DNA from: Candidatus Kaistia colombiensis
Lineage (GTDB): Bacteria > Pseudomonadota > Alphaproteobacteria > Rhizobiales > Kaistiaceae
DNA length: 64,000 nt
NCBI GenBank assembly: GCA_029203105.1
Contig: CP119318.1
Span: 4,044,501 to 4,108,500, forward strand
Direction: 5' to 3'
Shown piece by piece: positions 40,291-49,032 of the stretch. The notes beneath the pieces were generated by a model. The model worked only from the letters and a program-made list of their open reading frames with translations, made no database searches and was not told the DNA's origin. The translations under genes and the position numbers were made by a program. Numbering within the stretch: the first letter of the stretch is position 1; each line of letters starts with the position of its first letter.

Positions 40291-41715
40291 TCATGCATCG
40301 GGCAGGATCTTGCCCGGATTGAGGATGCCGAGCGGGTCTAGTGCCGCTTTGATCACTCGCATGATGTCGAGACCGTGGCCATGCTCCTTGACGAGATATT
40401 TGCGCTTGCCCTGGCCGACGCCATGTTCGCCGGTGCAGGTGCCATCCAGTGCGATGGCCCGCTCGTTCATCCGGCTGATCACGGCTTCCGCCTTGGCGAT
40501 CTCTTCCGGATTGGTGATGTCGATCAAGAGCTGGGTATGGAAATTGCCGTCGCCGACATGGCCGACGACAGGACCGATGAGACCGTTGGCCGCGATATCG
40601 GCGCTGGTCTCGGCGACGCATTCCGCCAACTTCGAGATCGGCACGCAGACGTCGGTCGAAACGCTCTGGATATTGTCGCCGGGACGAAGCCCCTTCACGG
40701 CGAAATAAGAATCATGCCGCGCCTGCCAGAGCTTGGTGCGGTCCTCGGGGCGCGTCGCCGAGGCGAACTCGCCGCCGCCGAACTCCTGCGCGATCGCCGC
40801 GAACTGCTCCGACTGCTCGATCACCGAAGCGCGGCGAACCATGGAATTCGAGGAAGAGATGCGGGGTCTCGGGCAGGCCGAGCTTCGCGAACTCGTTGGT
40901 GGCGCGGATCATCATGGCGTCGCCGAGCTCGACACGGGCGATCGGGATGCCGCTCTGGATCGTCAGGATCGCGGCGTTGCAGGCATCCTCGACCGTCGGG
41001 AAGGAGCAGACGCCGGCGGCGACCGATTCCGGCAGGCCGTGCAGGCGCACCGTCACCTCGGTGATGATGCCGAGCGTGCCTTCCGAGCCGACCAGGAGCC
41101 GGGTCAGGTCATAGCCGGCCGAGCTCTTCTTGGCGCGGCTGCCGGTGCGGACGATCGAACCATCGGCCATGACGGCCGTCAGGCGGACGACGTTCTCGCG
41201 CATCGTGCCGTAGCGGACGGCATTGGTGCCGGAGGCGCGGGTCGCCGCCATGCCGCCGAGGCTGGCGTCGGCGCCGGGATCGATCGGGAAGAACAGGCCC
41301 TGGTCACGCGATGAAATTGTTGAGCTGGATGCGCGTGACGCCGGCCTCGACCGTGCAGTCGAGATCCTCGGCATGCACCGCGACAATCTTGCTTCATCTG
41401 CGACAGGTCGATCGACACGCCGCCCTGCGGGGCGTTGACATGGCCTTCCAGCGACGTGCCGGTCCCGAACGGGATGATCGGCACACGATGCACGGCGCAG
41501 AGCTTGACGATCTCGGAGACTTCCTCGGTGGAGGTCGCGAAAACCACGGCGTCGGCGGGCTCATTCGGAAGCCAGGTCGTCGTGTTGGCGTGCTGGCGCC
41601 GGATCTCGAGCCCACGCGTGAAGCGCGGACCGAAGCGCTCCTGCAGAAGATCGAGCGCGGTGCCGAGAGCCCCTTCATCACGCGCGCCATCGTTGCGCGG
41701 CGCCGAAACTACCAT
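40291..41715 (-). CDS. GlcD/D-lactate dehydrogenase-type FAD oxidase, three apparent 1-base insertions
   Basis: An FAD-linked oxidase of the glycolate oxidase GlcD / D-lactate dehydrogenase type. The FAD domain has VVFATSTEEVSEIVKLCAVH, PFGTGTSLEGHVNAPQGGVS and FPIDPGADASLGGMAATRAS. The C-terminal domain has VGHVGDGNFHTQLLID and the last motif CTGEHGVGQGKRKYL. The frame changes near 40840, 41310 and 41396, one extra base each. Start and stop are in the same frame, and correction gives 473 residues. ATG at 41715, with GGGAGG nearby. The stop is 21 bases before the AsmA start, so they may be one operon. Substrate: a 2-hydroxyacid, unproven. Confidence 0.85.
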
Positions 41716-41888
41716 TCCGAAAACCTCCCGAACATTTTCATGGCTCGCTCGCCATGTCGCCGGCAACCTAGCAAAATCAGGCTGCCACGCCAAAGACTTC
41801 CTGCCGCCTGCCCAGCGTTGCGGGCGCTAGATTTGAGGGGGTTGCACGGAGCAGTTGCCAGGCTCGGCATGGCCGACCCGTTGGTCCG

Positions 41889-42872
41889 TCACACGGAACC
41901 GACGAGCGCGATCTTGCCAGATCGGCCCGGCCGGTCGCTGGCAGCGGCCGCCGCGGCGGCGTCCGCGAGACCGAATCTCTCGTCGATCGTCAGCCGAAGT
42001 TCGCCCGAAGCCGCCAGCCGGACCAGCTCGCCGATCAGGCGGCCCAACTCGGCCTTGTCGGTCGATGCCGAACGCCGCGCGCCCCAAAAACCTTTCACGG
42101 AGATCTGCCGGAAGATGAGATCGCCAGAACTGATCACGAGCGGCTTGTGCGACATATTGCCGAACGACATCAGCATGCCGCCCTCGGCCAGCAGATGGGT
42201 GAGCCGACCGCCCTCCTCGCCGCCGACGGAATCGACCGCGCGCAGGATCGGCTCGCCGCCGACCAGCGCCCGAACCCGATCTTCCCAGCCGGGGGCTTCC
42301 GTCGAGATGGCGTTGTCGATGCCAAGCGCCGCCAGCTCGGCAATCCCGGCATCCCGGCGGACGAGGCCGGCGACCTTGATCCCGCGCGCCTTGGCCAGCA
42401 AGGCGACGATCTTGCCGACCGCTCCATTGGCAGCGTTCTGGATCATCCATTGGCCGCTGTCGATCTGCAGGTCTTCCAGCAGCATCAAGGAACTGAGCGG
42501 CATGGCGATCAGCTGGCAGGCCGTTGCGTCATCGATCGTTTCCGGCAAGGGCACGACGCCCGCCGCCGGCGCCAGGAAATAATCTGCCCACGAGCCTGCG
42601 ACACCGCCCGCGACGACACGCTGGCCGATGGCCGGCGCGGTACCCCCCTCGCCTTGCGCATCGACAATGCCGACCGCCTCGCTGCCGCCGATCGCCGGCA
42701 GCGCCGGCTTGTGGCCATAGGTGCCGCGAATGGTCCAGAGATCGTGGTTATGGATAGGCGACAAGGTCATGCGGACGCGGATCTGGCCGGGACCGGGCTC
42801 CGGCTTCGGCCGCTCGCCCGCCGTCAGAACCTCGGACGGTTCGCCGAAACGCTCGTAAATGGCCGCGCGCAT
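41889..42872 (-). CDS. Zinc-type MDR family oxidoreductase (quinone or enoyl reductase-like)
   Basis: 327 residues of the medium-chain dehydrogenase/reductase superfamily. GroES-like N-terminal part (IYERFGEPSEVLTAGERPKP, NHDLWTIRGTYGHKPALP), then a Rossmann fold with NAANGAVGKIVALLAKARG. It lacks the paired cysteines of the structural zinc loop, so it is a zinc-free quinone-reductase or trans-2-enoyl-CoA-reductase-like enzyme. NADPH use is likely. The ATG at 42872 follows GGAG eight bases upstream. It is monocistronic. Confidence 0.85.
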   Translation of the reverse strand: MRAAIYERFGEPSEVLTAGERPKPEPGPGQIRVRMTLSPIHNHDLWTIRGTYGHKPALPAIGGSEAVGIVDAQGEGGTAPAIGQRVVAGGVAGSWADYFLAPAAGVVPLPETIDDATACQLIAMPLSSLMLLEDLQIDSGQWMIQNAANGAVGKIVALLAKARGIKVAGLVRRDAGIAELAALGIDNAISTEAPGWEDRVRALVGGEPILRAVDSVGGEEGGRLTHLLAEGGMLMSFGNMSHKPLVISSGDLIFRQISVKGFWGARRSASTDKAELGRLIGELVRLAASGELRLTIDERFGLADAAAAAAASDRPGRSGKIALVGSV

Positions 42873-43051
42873 CCAGAACACTCCTTTGCCCCATCTCCGT
42901 AGCTAGCGCGCCGGAGCCCGCACAGCAAACCGCGATCCGCCGCGAAGCGCTTGGACATGCGCGTTCTCCTTCTGTACGAAAGCTGGAATGGACGGCTGCC
43001 ACGGTCCATATTTGTTCTCATGTCCAGTTCTTCGAATCGACCGCCCCGCAG

Positions 43052-45404
43052 ATGACCGTTCCCTTCGACAGTTCCGCCCCCGTCCCGCGCCCCGGCGGCA
43101 TTGCTGCGCGTGCGCTCGGCAAGGCGGCGGCTCCCGACTATGTCGCGCGCCTCAATCCTGAGCAGCGTCTGGCTGTCGAGACGACGGAGGGGCCGGTCCT
43201 CGTGCTCGCCGGCGCCGGCACCGGCAAGACCCGCGTCCTGACGACGCGCATCGCCCATCTGCTCGCCGCCAACCAGCGCGCTGCCCAGCCAGATTCTCGC
43301 CGTCACCTTCACCAACAAGGCGGCGCGCGAGATGCAGCCACCGCATCGGCGAACTGATCGGCCCGCTCGGTCGAGGGCATGACCTGGCTCGGCACCTTCC
43401 ACGCCATCGGCGTCAAGATCCTGCGCCGCCATGCCGAGCTGGTCGGATTGCGCTCCGACTTCACCATTCTCGACACCGACGACCAGATCCGCCTGATGAA
43501 GCAGGTGATCCAGGCCGAGGGCATCGACGAGAAGCGCTGGCCGGCGCGCCAGCTGGCAGGCCAGATCGACAGCTGGAAGAACCGCGGCCTGACGCCGAAG
43601 GACGTGCCGCCGGGCGATGGCGGCTCGTTTGCCGATGGCAAGGGCATCAAGCTCTATCAGGCCTATCAGGATCGGCTGAAAATGCTGAACGCCTGCGATT
43701 TCGGCGATCTGCTGCTGGAAAACCTGCGCCTGTTCCGCGAGCATCCCGACGTGCTCCAGGACTATCACCAGCGCTTCCGCTACATCCTGGTCGACGAGTA
43801 TCAGGACACCAACGTCGCGCAATATCTGTGGCTGCGCCTGCTGGCGCAGGGCCGCAAGAACATCTGCTGCGTCGGCGACGACGACCAGTCGATCTATGGC
43901 TGGCGCGGCGCCGAGGTCGACAACATCCTGCGCTTCGAGAAGGATTTTCCCGGCGCCGTCGTGATCAAGCTCGAGCGCAACTATCGCTCGACCCGCACAT
44001 TCTCGGCGCCGCCTCGCACCTGATCACCCATAATGAGGGCCGGCTCGGCAAGACGCTGTTCACCGACGCGATCGATCCGGACGACGCAAGGTCCGCGTCG
44101 CCTCGTCCTGGGATTCCGAGGAGGAAGCCCGCGCCGTCGGCGAGGAGATCGAGGCGCTGCAGCGCCAGGGCCACAAGCTCAACGACATGGCGATCCTCGT
44201 CCGCGCCTCATTCCAGATGCGCGACTTCGAAGACCGCTTCGTCACGCTCGGCCTGCAACTACCGCGTCATCGGCGGCCCGCGCTTCTACGAGCGGCCGGA
44301 AATCCGCGACGCGCTCGCCTATTTCCGCGTCGTCGTGCAGCCAGCCGACGACCTCGCCTTCGAGCGCATCGTCAACGTGCCGAAGCGCGGCCTCGGCGAT
44401 ACGACCGTACGGCTGCTCTCACGATCATGCCCGTGCCCGCCAGATCCCGATGCTGCAGGCGGCCGATGAGCTGATCGAGACCGAGGAAATCAAGCCGAAG
44501 ACGCGCGGCGCGCTGCGCGATTGCTGGCGTCGTTCGACCGCTGGCGCTCGAGCTTGCCCAGCATGCCGCATGGCGAGCTGGCCGAGATGATCCTGGAGGA
44601 GAGCGGCTACACCGAGATGTGGCAGAAGGACCGTTCGGCCGATGCGCCGGGACGCCTCGAAAACCTCAAGGAACTCGATCCGCTCGATGGAGGAATTCGA
44701 ATCCCTCGCCGGCTTCCTCGAGCACTTGCCGCTCGTTATGGACACCGACTGCGCCGAAAACCAGGACGCCGTCTCGATCATGACGCTGCATTCGGCCAAG
44801 GGGTCTGGAATTCGAGTCCGTGTTCCTGCCCGGCTGGGAGGAAGGCCTGTTTCCGCACCAGCGCGCGCTCGACGAGAGCGGCCGCGCCGGCCTCGAGGAA
44901 GAGCGCCGCCTCGCTTATGTCGGCATCACCCGCGCCAAGCAGCGCGCGATGATCTGGTTCTCCTCGAACCGCCGCATCCATGGCCTCTGGCAGTCGAACG
45001 TGCCATCGCGCTTCCTCGACGAATTGCCGGAAAAGCATGTCGAGGTGATCGAGCAGACGTCGAGCTATGGCGGCTACAATGTCGGCGGCGTCGGCAATTA
45101 CGGCGCCAGCCGTTTCGACCGCGCCGACAGCTTCAACAACAGCTATTCGACCCCCGGCTGGCAGCGCGCCCAGGCCAACAAGGGCTCGGCCCAGGCCCAT
45201 GCCCGCTCCGCTCCGCGCCAGATCGAAGGCGAGCTGGTGGCGAAATCGAGCGGTTCGTCATCGAAATACAAGCTAGGCGAGCGCGTCTTTCATCAGAAGT
45301 TCGGCTATGGCGCGATCATCGAGATCGAGGGCAACAAGCTGACCGTCGACTTCGAGAAGACCGGCGCCAAGAAGGTGGTCGACAGTTTCGTGAGCAAGAA
45401 CTAG
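43052..45404 (+). CDS. uvrD: UvrD/PcrA superfamily I DNA helicase, ten apparent 1-base slips
   Basis: A 3'-5' helicase of excision and mismatch repair. Motif I LVLAGAGTGKTRVLTTRIAH, then VTFTNKAAREM, motif II LVDEYQDTNVAQY, motif III VGDDDQSIYGWRGAEV, motif IV LERNYRST, motif V/VI IMTLHSAKG and LAYVGITRAKQRAMIW are all present but spread over three frames. Extra bases near 43276, 43337, 43368, 44257, 44421, 44678 and 44802 and missing ones near 43995, 44089 and 44522 restore one frame of 782 residues. A disordered linker (SSYGGYNVGGVGNYGASRFD) and a C-terminal tudor-like domain (GERVFHQKFGYGAIIEIEGN) complete the usual architecture. It overlaps the next gene by four bases. Confidence 0.9.
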
Positions 45405-45802
45405 GCGTCGGAAGCGAGCCGCATCAGTCCCGCTTCCGTCGGCCGGAAACCGCAATCGCGGTAGAAGCCGGCAAGATGCGGCTCGAAATCGACATGGAGC
45501 CAATGGGCGCCGCGCTCCCGCGCGAGTTCCGCCGCGCGGCGCACCAGTTTCGTGCCCAATCCGGCGCGGCAATGGCCCGGATCGATGCAGGGGTCGAGCA
45601 GGAAGGCGTGGACGCCGCCATCCCAGGCGACGTTGACGAAGCCGACCAGCGCCGGCCCGGCATAGGCGCCGAGATGCACGAGGCTGCGTGACAGAATGGC
45701 CTGCGGATCGCGTGGTCCCGGCTGTTGCCATGAAGCCCGCCACAGCCGATCCAAGTCCGCGTGGCTCGGAAAAGGATCGACGCGGATTTCTGTTTCGGCC
45801 AT
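45401..45802 (-). CDS. GNAT family N-acetyltransferase
   Basis: 133 residues with the GNAT core: LVHLGAYAGPALVGFVNVAW (strand), DPGHCRAGLGTKLVRRAAEL (acetyl-CoA loop, R-x-G-x-G-like) and WLHVDFEPHLAGFYRDCGF. The substrate is unknown. It converges with uvrD, overlapping its last four bases, and is divergent from prmA. Confidence 0.85.
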   Translation of the reverse strand: MAETEIRVDPFPSHADLDRLWRASWQQPGPRDPQAILSRSLVHLGAYAGPALVGFVNVAWDGGVHAFLLDPCIDPGHCRAGLGTKLVRRAAELARERGAHWLHVDFEPHLAGFYRDCGFRPTEAGLMRLASDA

Positions 45803-45874
45803 GAAGCCTTTTCCAATTCAGATCCAAGGCGGATATGAAGCATTCTTCGCCGCCGCCAGACAAGGTTCGCCCGC

Positions 45875-46744
45875 TTGACCCTCATCGCTTCCCTCAACCT
45901 TGCCAAGGAATCCGACGCGCTCCGCCTCATCGAGGCGATCGGCGGGGATGACGCGCTTGGCTACCCCTCCGCCGCGACGACCGAACAGTCCGACCAGAGC
46001 TGGACCGTCGACGTCTATTTCGAGGACGCGGCGGATGAAGCAGCGCTCGCCCGCGTCGTTCAGGAAACGCTCGGACCGGATGCCGGCACCTTCATCGTCG
46101 GAGATCTGCCGGATGAAGACTGGGTCGCCAAGTCTCTGGAAGGGTTGAAGCCGGTCCGCGCCGGCCGCTTCCTCGTGCATGGCAGCCATGACCGCGACAA
46201 GATCCAGCCCGGCGACATCGCCATCGAGATCGAGGCGGGCGAAGCCTTCGGCACCGGCCATCACGGCACCACGGCCGGCTGCCTGGAGGAGATCGACCGG
46301 CTCGGCAAGCTGCACGACTACAAGAGCATCCTCGACCTCGGGCACCGGCACGGGCGTTCTCGCCATCGCCATCGCCAAGGCTTGGGACAAGCCGGTGCTC
46401 GCCACCGACATCGATCCCGTAGCCACCCCGCGTCACGGCCGAGAACGCGCGCCTCAACGGCGTCGGCGACAAGATCGACGCGGCGACGGCCGAAGGTTTT
46501 GACAATCCGGTGATGACGGCGCGCGCGCCGTTCGATCTGGTCGTCGCCAACATTCTTGCCGGCCCGCTGATCGCGCTGGCGCCGGACGTCGCGCGCTACC
46601 CTCGCTCCCAAGGCGACCGTCGTGCTGTCTGGCCTGCTGGTGGCCCAGGGCCCCGCCGTCACCGCCGCCTACGAGGCCGAGGGCCTCAAGCTGGCGCGCC
46701 AGGGCGAACAGGAAGGCTGGCTGACCCTGACGCTGGAGCGGTAG
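45875..46744 (+). CDS. prmA: Ribosomal protein L11 methyltransferase, three apparent 1-base insertions
   Basis: PrmA trimethylates ribosomal protein L11 with S-adenosylmethionine. The N-terminal substrate domain and AFGTGHHGTTAGCLEEIDRL are in frame one. The SAM site LDLGTGTGVLAIAIAKAW appears only after removing one base near 46341. VTAENARLNGVGDKIDAAT and LVVANILAGPLIALAPDVA follow after a second removal near 46427. A third near 46602 restores the end (VVLSGLLVAQ...GWLTLTLER). Start and stop share a frame; correction gives 288 residues. The start is TTG at 45875 with a weak ribosome site. Confidence 0.88.
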
Positions 46745-46793
46745 GCACTCGCGACGCTATCTGGAAAAGGGCCCTGCCGCGGCCCCCACGCTC

Positions 46794-46900
46794 GCCGTCA
46801 TCCTCGCGAAAGCGAGGATCCATGCAACTGGGTTCGCAGAGGTGTGAACCTCCCGCCGACGCGGCTGAATGGATCCGGGTCAAGCCCGGGATGACGCCGG
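46794..46900. repeat. Family A composite inverted repeat, copy 4
   Basis: Left unit CCGTCATCCTCGCGAAAGCG..AGGATCCATG, right unit GCTGAATGGATCCGGG..CCCGGGATGACGCC. The right unit matches that of the 1964 copy. It lies between the converging prmA and CoA-transferase genes. Confidence 0.7.
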
Positions 46901-46926
46901 AGGAAGAGGCGCCATAAGCCCCTGCC

Positions 46927-48420
46927 CTATGGCAGCATCGAGCCCGTCGCTTCCTGGCGCAGGTGCCAGGAATACGCCTCGGCGAGGAGATGCGGCGTCT
47001 GGCCGCCATGATCGCGGCAGGCGCGGCGGTAGTAGTCGGCCGCCAGTTCGCGATAGCGCGGATGGATGCAGTTGGCGATGATCACCTCGGCCCGCTCGCG
47101 CGGCGCCAGGCCGCGCAGGTCGGCGAGGCCATTCTCGGTGACGACAACATCGACGTCGTGCTCGTTGTGGTCGACATGCGGCACCATCGGCACGATGCGC
47201 GAGATCGAGCCGTCCTTGGCGAGCGACTTGGTGACGAAGATGCCCATATAGGCGTTGCGGGCGAAATCGCCGGAGCCGCCGATACCGTTCATCATGTGCG
47301 TGCCGCCGACATGCGTCGAGTTCACATTGCCGTAGATGTCGCATTCGAGCGCGGTGTTGATGGCGATGACGCCGAGGCGGCGCAGCACCTCCGGATGGTT
47401 CGACACCTCCTGCGGCCGCAGCACCAGCCTGCTCTTGTACTGGCGCAGATCCGGCATCACCCGCGCCTGACAGGCGGCGGAAAGCGTGATCGACGAGCCG
47501 GAGGCAAAAGCGAGCTTGCCGGAGTCGAACAGATCGAAGGTGCTGTCCTGCAGCACTTCGCTGTACATGGTGAAATCGTGGAACGGGCTGTCGATCAGGC
47601 CGTGCAGCACCGCGTTGGCGATCGAGCCGATGCCGGCCTGCAGCGGCGCCAGCTTTTCGGTCAGCCGGCCCTTGCGCACTTCATGGCTCAGGAACTCGAT
47701 CAGATGGCCGGCGATCGCCCGCGTCTCATCGTCGGGCGCCGTCGTCTCGGCCGAGCTATCCTGCCGCTCGGTGATGACGATGGCCGCGATCTTGGCCGGA
47801 TCGATCTGGATGAAGGGCAGGCCGATGCGGCTGTCCGGCGACGTGATCGGGATCGGCTCGCGATGCGGCCGGCGGGTCGGGATATAGATGTCGTGCAGGC
47901 CCTCGAGCTCGGCCGGCTGGCCGATGTTCAGCTCGACGATCACCTTTTCGGCGAGGATCGCGAAGGTCGCGGAATTGCCGACAGAGGTCGTCGGGATGAT
48001 GCCGCCTTCGCGCGTGATCGCCACCGCCTCGACGACGGCGACGTCGATCGGCCCCATCTGGCGCGAGCGCAGCAGCTCGACCGTCTCGGAGAGATGCTGG
48101 TCGATGAACATCACCTCGCCCTTGTTGATCGCGGAGCGCAGCACCCGGTCCGATTGGAACGGCAGGCGGCGCTTCAGCACATGCGAGCGGGTCAGGACTT
48201 CGTCGATGCCGTTGCCGAGCGATGCGCCGGTGATCAGCGTGATGCCGAAGGGTTCGGTCGCGGCGCGCTCGGCCAGTACCAGCGGCACGGCCTTGGCATC
48301 GCCCGCCCGGGTGAAGCCGCTCATGCCGACGGTCATGCCGTCCCGGATCAGCAGCGCCGCCTCGGCCGGCGACATCACCTTGTCGAGAAGGGCGGGAAGG
48401 CGGATTCGGTCCTGCAGCAT
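46927..48420 (-). CDS. Acetyl-CoA hydrolase / succinate:acetate CoA-transferase family
   Basis: 497 residues. Seen are GMTVGMSGFTRAGDAKAVPL, FQSDRVLRSAINKGEVMFID, the pattern IPTTSVGNSATFAILAEKVI, LQAGIGSIANAVLHGLIDSP and, towards the end, GGTHMMNGIGGSGDFARNAY with VVTENGLADLRGLAPRERAE. Members move CoA between acetyl and succinyl or propionyl groups. The length and the LKRRLPFQSD region point to the succinate:acetate CoA-transferase (AarC-like) branch, which would link acetate use to the TCA cycle; the exact reaction is not proven. Confidence 0.87.
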   Translation of the reverse strand: MLQDRIRLPALLDKVMSPAEAALLIRDGMTVGMSGFTRAGDAKAVPLVLAERAATEPFGITLITGASLGNGIDEVLTRSHVLKRRLPFQSDRVLRSAINKGEVMFIDQHLSETVELLRSRQMGPIDVAVVEAVAITREGGIIPTTSVGNSATFAILAEKVIVELNIGQPAELEGLHDIYIPTRRPHREPIPITSPDSRIGLPFIQIDPAKIAAIVITERQDSSAETTAPDDETRAIAGHLIEFLSHEVRKGRLTEKLAPLQAGIGSIANAVLHGLIDSPFHDFTMYSEVLQDSTFDLFDSGKLAFASGSSITLSAACQARVMPDLRQYKSRLVLRPQEVSNHPEVLRRLGVIAINTALECDIYGNVNSTHVGGTHMMNGIGGSGDFARNAYMGIFVTKSLAKDGSISRIVPMVPHVDHNEHDVDVVVTENGLADLRGLAPRERAEVIIANCIHPRYRELAADYYRRACRDHGGQTPHLLAEAYSWHLRQEATGSMLP

Positions 48421-48494
48421 GATATCCAGCGTCTCATTGGCGTTGCTGGACCATAAGCTTCCGAAATCGGGGACGCACCCCGCAAAACGCAGAA

Positions 48495-48519
48495 AATCCG
48501 CGACGGGCTGTCGCGGATT
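48495..48519 (-). terminator. Rho-independent terminator of the small gene at 48577
   Basis: AATCCGCGAC-GGGCT-GTCGCGGATT, a perfect 10-bp stem, followed on the minus strand by TTTTC, 58 bases beyond the stop of the 72-residue gene. Confidence 0.75.
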
Positions 48520-48576
48520 CTCAATCTCAGTCAGAGCATCGACACCGGATCGGCCGATCCATCCGCCGGTCGCGGA

Positions 48577-48795
48577 TTAGAGAACGGCGCCAGCCGCGCT
48601 GCGCTCGAAGGTCTCGCGGTCATAGCCGAAGGTGGCGAGCGAGGCGTCGTCGAGCGAGAGCTGGTAGCCGTTCACGAAGCGCGGCATCTGCCGGTCGCGC
48701 GTGTGGGTCATGCGAGCCACAGCCCGCCGAGCAACGCCATGGCCGCGGCTTCCAGCCGGGGCAACGCCGAACTCGCCAAATGCTGCCGTCAACAT
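48577..48795 (-). CDS. Small protein of unknown function
   Basis: 72 residues. The first half is basic (RGHGVARRAVARMTHTRDRQ). The second half is a compact motif FVNGYQLSLDDASLATFGYD followed by RETFERSAAGAVL. The 'LDDxSLAxFGYDR' part recalls short Rhizobiales proteins related to DUF1127, but I am not certain. The ATG at 48795 follows AAGGA with seven bases between, and a good terminator follows the gene, both of which support it as real. Confidence 0.65.
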   Translation of the reverse strand: MLTAAFGEFGVAPAGSRGHGVARRAVARMTHTRDRQMPRFVNGYQLSLDDASLATFGYDRETFERSAAGAVL

Positions 48796-49032
48796 GATCA
48801 ATTCCTTGTAACGGGACACCCTGCGCGTCCCTTGAGCCCGCTCTTCATAGCCCTAACGCTGACGTGAAGGTACAGCTGTATCGGAATGACTGACATGCGG
48901 TTTTTGCAACGCACAAAATGCAGCCACAATTGCGCCGCGTCGCAAACAGGAGTGTTACCGGAATTGCGGTCTACGAACAGCGTCGATAGGGTCGCGACAT
49001 CAGACGCGATCCGCAGGAAGAAGGCCCCGCGC

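Noticed and set aside
43052..45404. uvrD, fumC, ilvC, prmA, ligA and the GlcD-like gene as genuine pseudogenes
   Set aside because: All helicase, fumarase, reductase, methyltransferase and ligase motifs are intact between the breaks, the breaks are single bases, and these are mostly essential or central genes. Sequence error is simpler.
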